Below the pieces are notes generated by a model. The model was not told where the DNA came from, searched no databases, and saw only the letters and a program-made list of their open reading frames with translations. Below, piece by piece: positions 6,078-13,163 of a DNA stretch of 16,392 bases (positions are counted from its first letter, which is position 1; each line of letters begins with the position of its first letter). Source of the DNA: Actinomycetes bacterium (GTDB lineage: Bacteria > Planctomycetota > Phycisphaerae > JAACET01); assembly GCA_030631725.1 (NCBI GenBank), contig DAOVKO010000018.1, positions 1-16,392 of the forward strand. Direction: 5' to 3'. Position numbers and translations under genes: made by a program.

Positions 6078-7727
6078 ATGCCGGAATACTCCATAAGCCC
6101 CAGTGGTGAAAAATTCGCTATCCCCAGCAAGAAGGAATATGCCGTGGAGACGCGGCGTCTGCAGCGGCTGGTGAAAAAGGCCCGAGGCCAAGACCAGGAG
6201 GTCGTGGTGGTCATGGGAGTGGGCTTCGTGGGGGCGGTCATGGCTGCAATCGTAGCTGATACGTCCGATAAAAAAGGCAGGAACAGCAAGTTCGTTATCG
6301 GCTGCCAGCGGCCCAGCACTCGAAGCTACTGGAAGATCCCGCTGCTGAACCGCGGTGAATCACCGGTCAAGGCCGAGGATCCCCAAGTCGATCCCATGAT
6401 CGCCCGCTGCGTCAAAGAGAAAAAGACACTCACAGCTACTTTCAACAGCGATTGTCTCAAACTCGCTGATGTGGTCGTGGTGGACGTGCAGTGCGACTAC
6501 ACCAAGCACGAGCTGGGCAACATGCGGAGCGGCCAGGCGGAAATGACTGCCCTGGAAGCAACCATGCGGACCATCGCCCAGAAGATTCCGCCCAAGTGCC
6601 TGGTGCTTATCGAGACCACGGTGGCCCCGGGGACGACGGAGTTCGTGGCTTGGCCGATTATGAAAAAGGCCTTCGCCAAGCGAGGTATCAAATCCGCGCC
6701 GCTGCTGGCTCACAGCTTCGAGCGGGTTATGCCCGGCAAAGAATACGTCTCCAGCATCCGCGATTTCTGGCGGGTCTGCAGCGGATGCAACCCGACGGCC
6801 CGCAGGCGAGTGGTGAAGTTTCTCAAGGAAGTGCTCAACACCGACGAGTTTCCGCTGACGGTGATGGATCGTCCCATCGAGTCGGAGACCACCAAGATCG
6901 TGGAAAACTCCTACCGGGCAACGACCCTGGCCTTTCTGCACGAGTGGAGTTTATTTGCCGAGCGGAACGGGGTGGACCTGACTAAGGTTATCAAAGCTAT
7001 CAAGGTGCGCCCGACGCACAGCAATATCATCTTTCCCGGGCCGGGCATCGGCGGCTACTGCCTGCCCAAGGACGGCGGGCTCGGTTACTGGGCCTACAAG
7101 CACATCCTGGGCTTCGAGGACCAGGACGAGGTCTTCCGAATTACCCCGCAGGCCATCGACATCAACGACACCCGCGGGCTGCACGTGGCCACTTTGACCC
7201 GCGATGCCCTGCGGAACATGGGTCGATATATCGCCGGGGCCGAGGTCCTCATCTGCGGGGCCAGCTATCGGCAGGACGTCGGCGATACGCGCTACAGCGG
7301 CTCGGAGATGGTGGTCCGCAGGCTCACCGAAATGGGAGCCGAGATGCGGGTGCACGACCCCTACGTGGACCACTGGTACGAGCTGGAAAAGCAGGACGTA
7401 TATCCAGCTCCCGGGCACTCCTGGGCAAGATTTTTCCACAATCAGGAAGACTTGGCCAACACCGTAGTGCAGAAGGATTTGGCCAAAGCCATTCGCGGCG
7501 TCGAGGCAGTTGTCCTGGCCGTGCCCCATGCGCCGTATCTGGAGTTGAAGCCTGCGCAGCTCGTCAAGTGGGCCGGCGGACCGATTGCTGTGATTGACTG
7601 CTTCGGTATCTTAGACGACGAAAAGATCCGGCGGTACTTCGAGCTGGGCTGCGAGGTCAAGGCCCTGGGCCGAGGTCACATCCAGCGGATCAAGGAAGAA
7701 GTCCGCAAGACCGCCGGCCGCAAGTAA
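6078..7727 (+). CDS. Nucleotide-sugar dehydrogenase (UDP-glucose/UDP-ManNAc type), divergent
   Basis: Family that oxidises C6 of a UDP- or GDP-sugar to the uronic acid in two steps via a thiol adduct. 549 residues, longer than the usual 390-440, with a ~40-residue N-terminal extension. Seen: Rossmann GVGFVG (47-52), ETTVAPGTTE, IVENSYRATTLAFLHEW, the catalytic loop GPGIGGYCLPKD with Cys at 328, and ASYRQDVGDTRYS (about 395-407). The end of the second beta strand, where an Asp normally binds the NAD ribose, reads IGCQRPSTRSYW, so cofactor preference may be unusual. ATG 6078 follows AAAGGAG with a 5-base spacer. The next gene starts 12 bases after its stop, so the two are probably co-transcribed. 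Whether the product is UDP-glucuronate or UDP-ManNAc-uronate (WecB is nearby) cannot be told. Confidence 0.87.
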   Translation: MPEYSISPSGEKFAIPSKKEYAVETRRLQRLVKKARGQDQEVVVVMGVGFVGAVMAAIVADTSDKKGRNSKFVIGCQRPSTRSYWKIPLLNRGESPVKAEDPQVDPMIARCVKEKKTLTATFNSDCLKLADVVVVDVQCDYTKHELGNMRSGQAEMTALEATMRTIAQKIPPKCLVLIETTVAPGTTEFVAWPIMKKAFAKRGIKSAPLLAHSFERVMPGKEYVSSIRDFWRVCSGCNPTARRRVVKFLKEVLNTDEFPLTVMDRPIESETTKIVENSYRATTLAFLHEWSLFAERNGVDLTKVIKAIKVRPTHSNIIFPGPGIGGYCLPKDGGLGYWAYKHILGFEDQDEVFRITPQAIDINDTRGLHVATLTRDALRNMGRYIAGAEVLICGASYRQDVGDTRYSGSEMVVRRLTEMGAEMRVHDPYVDHWYELEKQDVYPAPGHSWARFFHNQEDLANTVVQKDLAKAIRGVEAVVLAVPHAPYLELKPAQLVKWAGGPIAVIDCFGILDDEKIRRYFELGCEVKALGRGHIQRIKEEVRKTAGRK

Positions 7728-7739
7728 TTGGAGTCAGTC

Positions 7740-9392
7740 ATGCTGGGAAAGGTGGCCCTGGGGTTGCTAATACTGTCGGTCTTAGGCTGCGGGGCGGGTC
7801 TTATCGCCGACGACGCATTCCTTTACATTCTCAGCTTCATGATGCTGGTTTGGTCTATTCTATTCGGCCTGTTGGTCCTGGCTGTAAACGTCATATGGAG
7901 GCTTCTGCCGGGAGATTTGAAGGAAATCCACCGGAAAAAGAGGGGACGTTTCAGCACCATTTTCTTCTCTTTCGTTGTCTTCTTTTATATTGTCATCGGG
8001 CTCGTCGACGAGATGTACCTGCGTAAGTCCTCTGGATTCGTCAGGTTACTTGGCATTGTTACGATAATCATTTTCGCGACTTTTTTGTGGTGGAGTCTAA
8101 TAAGACCTAGCAAAGTAAAGACTGTAGTTACAGGGTGCGTTGTTTTCATCTTATTTACTTTGGCAGTACTGTTCTTTAATTCTGTCGCCTTTGAAGCGGG
8201 TGGAACTGTTACGAGCACGGATATGCAAAAAATTCGGTCGCTGCCATATCTTGAGTGGATTTCTGCCAAGGAGGACATGGACAAGACCGGTGTGGTGGGC
8301 CATGACCCTGAGTTGGCCCTGGATGGCTTGAACGTGTATAGCTCCTGGACCTTGCCGGAAGCCTACCTGGTTGATATGGGCGGAGAGGTGGTGCACAAAT
8401 GGAGCAAGAGAATTGCCGGTTGTAGCAGGTGGAAGGATCATGTGGAATTGTGCAAGAACGGCGATCTGCTGATCCTAGCCCTGGACAAGATGATTATCTG
8501 CCTGGATTGGAACTCAAATGTCAAATGGAAGCAGGAACTGCGCGTCCACCACGATGTTTTCCCCGACGAGGAAAAACAGAAGTTTTACGTCTTGGCCAGA
8601 GAGGATGCCATAGTCTATTGGCACGGAATCCCCGTGCCGATAGTAAGTGATTATATTGCCGTCCTGTCACCGCAGAAAGGTGTCGAGCGCAAGATACACC
8701 TCTACGAGCTGGTAAAGGACCGCGTCAAGCTGCCCAGGATTATCAGGTTGTATACGGGGATGTTCAGGTTCAAGGAACTAGGGAAGTTTTTTGTACATAG
8801 AATACGGAACAACTGGGTCTGTCAGCATAGCCTGCATTTTGACATTATGCATGCCAACAGCGTCGAAGTTATGGATCGAAACGTTAGGGGTTTCTGCCAG
8901 AAAGGGGATTTGCTGATCTCGGTCCGGGAACTGGACCTGGTGGCTGTCCTGGACATTGATAAGGGGCAGTTTGTCTGGACCTGGGGGCCGGGTGAGTTGA
9001 GCAGGCAACATGATGCCCAACTCCTGCCCAATGGAAATGTGTTGATTTTCGATAATGGGCGTCGCAATCGCTTCAGCCGGGTGGTTGAAATCGATCCCCT
9101 GAGCAAAAAGATAGTCTGGGAATACAAATCTGATCCGCTGCAGAAGTTTTACTCCGCTCGTAGTGGCAGTAATCAAAGGCTTTCAAACGGCAATACTCTT
9201 ATCGCCGAAAGTTCAAAAGGACGTGCTTTCGAAGTGACCAAAGATGGCAAGATCGTGTGGGATTATTACAATCCTAAGACCAAGAGAAAAAGCCACAAAA
9301 GAGAAACGATATATCGCATCAGGCGCTTCAGCGATCCGCAAATAAGGAATCTGCTGGAAAAAGACAGAGATGGAGAACCGAAGAGTCCCTAG
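7740..9392 (+). CDS. Membrane-anchored arylsulfotransferase-like (ASST family) protein
   Basis: 550 residues. The first ~150 hold about five hydrophobic segments (around 4-24, 27-52, 74-92, 103-121, 128-147); the rest reads as a periplasmic beta-propeller. Repeated blades of the form GDLLIL..ICLDWNSNVKWK, NGNVLIFDNG..VVEIDPLSKKIVWEY and NGNTLIAESSKGRAFEVTKDGKIVWDY are typical of the ASST family. Known bacterial arylsulfate sulfotransferases use His residues and an Arg; here His270/271 (VHHDV), His371 (MHANSVEV), Arg396 (LISVREL) and His424 (QHDAQLLPNGN) fall at comparable places. That comparison is from memory, not an alignment. Start: ATG 7740 with GGAG (7730-7733) six bases upstream; TTG 7728 is in frame but lies in that site. 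Acceptor unknown; many distant relatives may have no sulfotransferase activity. Confidence 0.72.
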   Translation: MLGKVALGLLILSVLGCGAGLIADDAFLYILSFMMLVWSILFGLLVLAVNVIWRLLPGDLKEIHRKKRGRFSTIFFSFVVFFYIVIGLVDEMYLRKSSGFVRLLGIVTIIIFATFLWWSLIRPSKVKTVVTGCVVFILFTLAVLFFNSVAFEAGGTVTSTDMQKIRSLPYLEWISAKEDMDKTGVVGHDPELALDGLNVYSSWTLPEAYLVDMGGEVVHKWSKRIAGCSRWKDHVELCKNGDLLILALDKMIICLDWNSNVKWKQELRVHHDVFPDEEKQKFYVLAREDAIVYWHGIPVPIVSDYIAVLSPQKGVERKIHLYELVKDRVKLPRIIRLYTGMFRFKELGKFFVHRIRNNWVCQHSLHFDIMHANSVEVMDRNVRGFCQKGDLLISVRELDLVAVLDIDKGQFVWTWGPGELSRQHDAQLLPNGNVLIFDNGRRNRFSRVVEIDPLSKKIVWEYKSDPLQKFYSARSGSNQRLSNGNTLIAESSKGRAFEVTKDGKIVWDYYNPKTKRKSHKRETIYRIRRFSDPQIRNLLEKDRDGEPKSP

Positions 9393-9418
9393 AGTAGGCA
9401 TACCAAAATGGTCATGAA

Positions 9419-9440
9419 AAATAGGGACAGTTACCTATTT
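9419..9440. repeat. REP-like hairpin
   Basis: AAATAGG (9419-9425) and CCTATTT (9434-9440) are exact complements around GACAGTTA. It sits between two convergent genes. I recall this sequence as a dispersed element near REP-associated (Y1) transposase genes in environmental bacteria; none is present here. It could also help end the two converging transcripts. Confidence 0.55.
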
Positions 9441-9455
9441 CCACACCGACCCCAC

Positions 9456-9689
9456 TCAGGCCAGAAGGGCCTTGATGTCTTGGGGGGTGATTTTTTTGGC
9501 GGGTTTGCCGAGCTCACGGCTGAGCCAACTCATTACCGCGGGGGTGTAGGGAGGCTCGCTGCGCTTGATCAGGGCGATCATGTTGGCAGAGCGGCGGCTA
9601 CGCTCCTTGGTCTTTATAGGACTGTTCTGCCGGCGAGTCTTGGTCGCATCGGCAAGCCGGCCGTCAAGTCTGTCACGTCTGGCACCCAT
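9456..9689 (-). CDS. Small basic protein of unknown function
   Basis: 77 residues. The first half is strongly basic (MGARRDRLDGRLADATKTRR at the start, then more Arg and Lys); the second half (residues about 33-77) looks helical and ordered, with SEPPYTPAVMSWLSREL and PAKKITPQDIKALLA. No known family is recognised. It is likely real: AGGAGG (9700-9705) precedes the ATG by 10 bases, and a promoter-like pair lies at 9728-9755. The basic, Arg-rich start could bind nucleic acid, which is only a guess. It converges on the arylsulfotransferase-like gene and is bounded by repeats on both sides. Confidence 0.55.
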   Translation of the reverse strand: MGARRDRLDGRLADATKTRRQNSPIKTKERSRRSANMIALIKRSEPPYTPAVMSWLSRELGKPAKKITPQDIKALLA

Positions 9690-9727
9690 TGGTCTATTGC
9701 CTCCTGACTATTCGTCTGCTGGAGAGT

Positions 9728-9755
9728 ATCATACCGTCCGAGTAATAAAAGACAA
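9728..9755 (-). promoter_or_regulatory. Candidate promoter of the 77-residue gene
   Basis: Minus strand: TTGTCT (9750-9755) and TATGAT (9728-9733) with a 16-base spacer, about 40 bases before the ATG at 9689. Matches are 4 of 6 and 5 of 6. Confidence 0.45.
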
Positions 9756-9769
9756 GGGATAAAAAAAGT

Positions 9770-9825
9770 TTGAGGCTTGAGGCAGAAATATTGGTTATTA
9801 ATCATTGGCTATTAGCTATTTGTCA
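9770..9825. repeat. Heptanucleotide repeat array A
   Basis: Eight consecutive 7-base units in one phase: TTGAGGC twice, AGAAATA, then TTGGTTA, TTAATCA, TTGGCTA, TTAGCTA and TTTGTCA. The last five fit a loose TTNRYYA pattern. It is non-coding and is roughly the reverse complement of array B at 9894-9928. Confidence 0.7.
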
Positions 9826-9893
9826 TTTTTCCCGATACACAAAATGCCCCCGGCTTTGTTCGTCGTCTTTCGTTCTTGGTATTTTCCGAGCAA

Positions 9894-9928
9894 TAACTAA
9901 TAACAAATGACTGATGACTAATAACCAA
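9894..9928. repeat. Heptanucleotide repeat array B
   Basis: Five 7-base units: TAACTAA, TAACAAA, TGACTGA, TGACTAA, TAACCAA (TRACNRA). Its reverse complement matches array A at about three quarters of positions, so A and B form an inverted pair around 68 bases of non-repeated sequence. Confidence 0.7.
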
Positions 9929-9950
9929 TGATTTTCTTTTGTTTTCCACC

Positions 9951-9978
9951 TTTCTACTATCTACTATCTACTTTCTCC
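9951..9978. repeat. Heptanucleotide repeat array C
   Basis: TTTCTAC, TATCTAC, TATCTAC, TTTCTCC. Same 7-base period as arrays A and B but a different sequence. Confidence 0.65.
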
Positions 9979-9997
9979 TGAGGCCCACGGCCTCAGG
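9977..9997 (-). terminator. Hairpin just after the DUF1844 gene
   Basis: CCTGAGGCC (9977-9985) and GGCCTCAGG (9989-9997) form a perfect 9-bp stem with a 3-base loop, 11 bases after the stop of the kdsB-pyrG-DUF1844 operon. No T-tract follows on the minus strand, so it may stabilise the 3' end or give only weak termination. Confidence 0.45.
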
Positions 9998-10007
9998 CCC
10001 CTCAGGC

Positions 10008-10388
10008 CTAACTTAGCTGCACGTAGCGCAGCCTCAACTCGTAGAGCACGGAGTCCAGAAGCTTCTTCTCCTGGTCGCTGAGGTTGCCACTGGTCTTGGC
10101 GTCGATCATTTCCAGCATGTCGATATGGTGTTTGGCGGCCTCAAGGTCGAGCTGCTTTTTCTTGGTGATGGGGTTGTCCAAATCGGCAAGGCAAATGCGG
10201 GCCTGGGTAACCAGGGAAAGCACGAGCAGAGTAAAACTCGGCGGCGGCAAAGGGACTTGCCTGGCATCAGGCTTAGCCTCGGCGGCGGGCTGCTCTTCTT
10301 TGCTGAGTTTTTCCTTCTCGGCCTGGGCCTGGGCCTTCCAGTCGTCGTCAATATGAAGCTTCGGCTCTTTGTCTTTATCATTCTTCAT
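10008..10388 (-). CDS. DUF1844 family protein
   Basis: 126 residues. Residues about 1-45 are charged and low in complexity (KNDKDKEPKLHIDDDWKAQA, then Lys- and Glu-rich, with an Ala/Pro-rich linker). The conserved core follows: FTLLVLSLVTQARICLAD, then a helical Lys- and Glu-rich C-terminal half containing AKHHIDMLEMIDAKTSGNL and LLDSVLYELRLRYVQ. This is the DUF1844 pattern, a small, probably cytoplasmic helical protein of unknown function, often beside core metabolic genes. The ATG at 10386-10388 is preceded by TTGAGG with a rather long 12-base spacer. The TTG 18 bases upstream falls on that ribosome binding site, so I did not use it. It follows pyrG by 55 bases and ends the operon. Confidence 0.85.
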   Translation of the reverse strand: MKNDKDKEPKLHIDDDWKAQAQAEKEKLSKEEQPAAEAKPDARQVPLPPPSFTLLVLSLVTQARICLADLDNPITKKKQLDLEAAKHHIDMLEMIDAKTSGNLSDQEKKLLDSVLYELRLRYVQLS

Positions 10389-10443
10389 TGATCGGTGAAT
10401 CCTCAATTATCATCTGTTCGTAGCGGGTAAGTTTAGAACTGGA

Positions 10444-12162
10444 CTACCCAGCGCGTCTTAGAGCCGCCTCTACCAGGCCGGAGAACATGGGGTTGGGCCG
10501 TAGCGGTCGCGATGTCAGGCAGGGGTGGGCCTGGGTGCCGATGAAGTAGGGATGTAGCTCGCGGGACAGCTCGAGAATCTGCATTATGGGCTGGGTCGGA
10601 TGACGGCCCGAAAAGATAAGGCCGGCCTTTTCCAGCTGCTCGATGTACTTGGGGTCCACTTCATAACGGTGGCGAAAGCGCATGCGGATGCGGCGGGCCT
10701 GGCCGAAGAGGTCGGCGGCGAGGGTGCCGGGGGTAACGTCGATATCCTGGCCGCCCAGGCGCATATTGCCCCCGAGGCCTTCGATCTTTTTCTGCTCGGG
10801 CAAAATATCAATGACCGGCTCGGCACAGTCGGGCTCGATCTCGGTACTGTTGGCCCCGCTCAGACTGCAAACGTTGCGGGCAAACTCCAGCACGGCCATC
10901 TGGAAGCCCAGGCAGATGCCCAAAAAGGGGAGCTTGTGCGTGCGAGCGTACTCGATGCAGGCAATCTTGCCCTGAGTCCCACGGATGCCGAAGCCGCCGG
11001 GCACGATAATGCCCTGGACGTTCTTGAGTAGTTCAGCAACATTTTGGCTGTTGACCTCGGTGGTATCAATCCACTGAATAGATACCTTGGCCCCCAGATG
11101 CGTGCCAGCGTGTTCGAGGGCCTTGATGATACTGGCGTAGCTGTCGCGCAGGGCAGTATATTTTCCGGTGATGCCGATAGTGATTTCGTGGTCGGCCTCT
11201 TTGATGCGGCGGACGAAATCGGTCCACTGCCGGTGGTGACGCTGATCGGCTTTTTTGTCGGCCTTGTCGGTCAAACCCAGCAGTTCGAGGACCTGCTGGT
11301 CGGTTCCGGCCTGGCGAAGCTGCTCCGGAATCATATAGATTGACTCCCGGTCGTGCATAGAGACGACTCGCTCAATGGGGACGTTGGTATAGATGGAGAT
11401 TTTCTGTCGGACCTTTTCGCTGGCGGGCGACGCAGCTCGACAGGCGATGATGTGGGGCTGAATGCCCATTGCCATGAGGCGTTTGACGCCGAGCTGGGCG
11501 GCTTTGCTTTTCTGCTCGCCGAGGATTTTGGGTTCCATCACGTAGGTCAGGGCCACGAAGCAGACCTTGCCCGGCCCTTCTTCGTAAGCCAGTTCGCGGG
11601 CGGCCTCGATGTAATAGGCGTTTTCGTAGTCGCCCACGGTTCCGCCGATCTCGACAAAGACGACATCGGCGCCGCTGTTTAGGGCGAGCTTGCGGAGCTT
11701 CATTTTGACTTCGCCGGTAACGTGCGGAATCATCTGCACATCGCGGCCCAGGTAGCTGCCTTTACGCTCTTTTTCCAGGACCTCGGTGAGGATTTGGCCG
11801 GAGGTGGCGAAATTGTCGCAGCAGAGGTCCTGGTCGAGCATCCGCTCGTAGGTGCCCAGGTCCATATCGCACTCTTTGCCGTCGTCGAGGACAAAGACTT
11901 CGCCGTGGCGATAGGGATTCAAGGTTCCCGAATCGATGTTGAGGTATCCCTCGAGCTTGATGGGAGCGACTACAAAGCCCTTGTCCTTGAGCAGCTTGGC
12001 CAGCGAACTGGAGAATATGCCCTTGCCCAGTCCGCTCATCACCGTGCCGACGACGATGACGTAACGGCATTGGCCGAGCTTATAGCCGTCGGGCAGGGGG
12101 GTGTAGAACTCCGTCTCCTCGCTGAGGCTGCTCACGCTGGCCAGTAGCTCACGGGCTTCCAT
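10444..12162 (-). CDS. pyrG: CTP synthase (glutamine hydrolysing type, altered triad)
   Basis: Makes CTP from UTP, ATP and ammonia taken from glutamine. 572 residues, with ~30 extra N-terminal residues compared with E. coli. Synthetase half: GTVMSGLGKG (39-48, P-loop, Lys47), KLEGYLNIDSGT, HGEVFVLDDGKECDMDLGTYER and EIGGTVGD. Glutaminase half: VPGGFGIRG, GICLGFQ with nucleophile Cys417, ANSTEIEPDC, RHRYEVD and, near the C-terminus, TQAHPCLTSRP. In the usual HPE motif the Glu completes the Cys-His-Glu triad; here it is Cys548 after His546 (TGC codon, 10519-10521). The ATG at 12160-12162 is two bases after the kdsB stop, with AGGAG 11 bases upstream. Identity as CTP synthase is secure; whether it still uses glutamine is open. 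Confidence 0.95.
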   Translation of the reverse strand: MEARELLASVSSLSEETEFYTPLPDGYKLGQCRYVIVVGTVMSGLGKGIFSSSLAKLLKDKGFVVAPIKLEGYLNIDSGTLNPYRHGEVFVLDDGKECDMDLGTYERMLDQDLCCDNFATSGQILTEVLEKERKGSYLGRDVQMIPHVTGEVKMKLRKLALNSGADVVFVEIGGTVGDYENAYYIEAARELAYEEGPGKVCFVALTYVMEPKILGEQKSKAAQLGVKRLMAMGIQPHIIACRAASPASEKVRQKISIYTNVPIERVVSMHDRESIYMIPEQLRQAGTDQQVLELLGLTDKADKKADQRHHRQWTDFVRRIKEADHEITIGITGKYTALRDSYASIIKALEHAGTHLGAKVSIQWIDTTEVNSQNVAELLKNVQGIIVPGGFGIRGTQGKIACIEYARTHKLPFLGICLGFQMAVLEFARNVCSLSGANSTEIEPDCAEPVIDILPEQKKIEGLGGNMRLGGQDIDVTPGTLAADLFGQARRIRMRFRHRYEVDPKYIEQLEKAGLIFSGRHPTQPIMQILELSRELHPYFIGTQAHPCLTSRPLRPNPMFSGLVEAALRRAG

Positions 12163-12164
12163 GG

Positions 12165-12929
12165 TTATTGCTTCTCCTGTTGGACCGGGGCATTCGCTCC
12201 TTTCGAGAGCACCCAGGCCGCATATTGCTCGGGCGTATCAATTCCTTGGCCATAATAATCGACGACGTTGACGGCTATGCGCTCCCCCGCCTGCAGAGCC
12301 CGCAGCTGTTCGAGCTTTTCGAGTCTCTCCAGGGCTGACGGCTCCATGGCGGCCATGGCCAGCAGAAAGTCCCGGCGATAACCGTAAATGCCCAGATGCA
12401 GCAGGTACTGTTCAGCGGGCCCGACGTTGCCGGGACAATCTCGGCTAAAAGGTATCACACTCCTTGAAAAATACAGGGCATAGCCCTGATCGTCCAGTAC
12501 CACTTTGACCAAATTGGGATCGGCCGGGTCCTCCTTGGCCGTGAAATGCCTGGCCACGGTGGCCATCTTGACCCGTGGCTCGGCCTGCATTCGGTTAATG
12601 AGCGTTTCGAGGACTCCCGGAGCCATGTCCGGCTCATCGCCCTGAACATTAATGATAATCTCAGCGGCCAGCTCAGCAGCCACCTCAGCGATGCGGTCGC
12701 TGCCACAGACATGATCGGTTCTGGTCATCCGGCAATCGGCGGAAAATTCGCGCCCTGCCCGCATGATGCGATCGTCATCGGTGGCAATGATGACCTTATC
12801 TATCAGATCACAAGCACAGACCTGCTCGTAGACGTGTTGGATGAGGTACTTTCCCGTAGCCTTAGCCAGGGGCTTACCTTCAAAGCGCGTTGAGTCATAG
12901 CGAGCTGGAATCACAGCCACGATCGACAT
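12165..12929 (-). CDS. kdsB: 3-deoxy-manno-octulosonate cytidylyltransferase (CMP-Kdo synthetase)
   Basis: Activates Kdo with CTP to CMP-Kdo for the lipopolysaccharide inner core, in the cytoplasm. 254 residues, the normal size. Seen: AVIPARYDSTRFEGKPLA (5-22, nucleotide-binding loop), IIATDDDRI (47-55), MTRTDHVCGSDRIAEV (68-83), NVQGDEP (94-100) with the metal-binding Asp98, FSRSVIPFSRD, HLGIYGYRRDFL, LEKLEQLRAL and the C-terminal QGIDTPEQY. The usual SGTDR motif reads CGSDR. ATG 12927-12929 has AGGAG (12936-12940) six bases upstream and a good promoter at 12959-12987. It is the first gene of an operon with pyrG, whose product CTP is its substrate. It shows that the organism makes Kdo and hence has an outer membrane. 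Confidence 0.94.
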   Translation of the reverse strand: MSIVAVIPARYDSTRFEGKPLAKATGKYLIQHVYEQVCACDLIDKVIIATDDDRIMRAGREFSADCRMTRTDHVCGSDRIAEVAAELAAEIIINVQGDEPDMAPGVLETLINRMQAEPRVKMATVARHFTAKEDPADPNLVKVVLDDQGYALYFSRSVIPFSRDCPGNVGPAEQYLLHLGIYGYRRDFLLAMAAMEPSALERLEKLEQLRALQAGERIAVNVVDYYGQGIDTPEQYAAWVLSKGANAPVQQEKQ

Positions 12930-12958
12930 GCAGTGCTCCTGTTCCTAGCGGTCAGCAT

Positions 12959-12987
12959 AGCATATCCCCCCGGACCCCGCCCGTCAA
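12959..12987 (-). promoter_or_regulatory. Promoter of the kdsB-pyrG-DUF1844 operon
   Basis: Minus strand: TTGACG (12982-12987), 17-base GC-rich spacer, TATGCT (12959-12964), about 30 bases before the kdsB ATG. A second TATGCT overlaps at 12954-12959 but its spacing would be 22, so the first is preferred. Confidence 0.6.
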
Positions 12988-13012
12988 GCTCCACGCCGGG
13001 GCTCTCTTTTCC

Positions 13013-13049
13013 GTCATTGCGACCAGGCCACAGGCCGACGAAGCAATCT
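13013..13049. repeat. REP-like palindromic element
   Basis: GTCATTGCGA at the left and GACGAAGCAATCT at the right carry the ATTGC/GCAAT arms, with an inner GGCC-ACA-GGCC. This matches the widespread bacterial dispersed palindrome that begins GTCATTGCGA and ends GAAGCAATCT, as I remember it. It lies between divergent genes, just upstream of the kdsB promoter. Confidence 0.6.
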
Positions 13050-13121
13050 AAGCCCTTTGCCTAGCGCTCTGGGGCTGGTAAGATATACAGGTGTTCATGC
13101 TACCTTTTCGCTCCTTGCCAG

Positions 13122-13137
13122 CCAGCAGAATTGCTGG
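13122..13137. promoter_or_regulatory. Short dyad upstream of the small lipoprotein gene
   Basis: CCAGCA and TGCTGG around GAAT, 26 bases before the ATG at 13164. It could be an operator or leader hairpin; the evidence is only its symmetry and position. Confidence 0.25.
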
Positions 13138-13163
13138 TCCTCGCCACGAAGGGAGGTTTTGGG

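Noticed and set aside
7728..7739. TTG start for the arylsulfotransferase-like gene
   Set aside because: The TTG lies in the GGAG ribosome binding site of the ATG at 7740, which has ideal spacing.
9770..9978. CRISPR array
   Set aside because: Repeat unit is only 7 bases with no spacers and no cas genes nearby.
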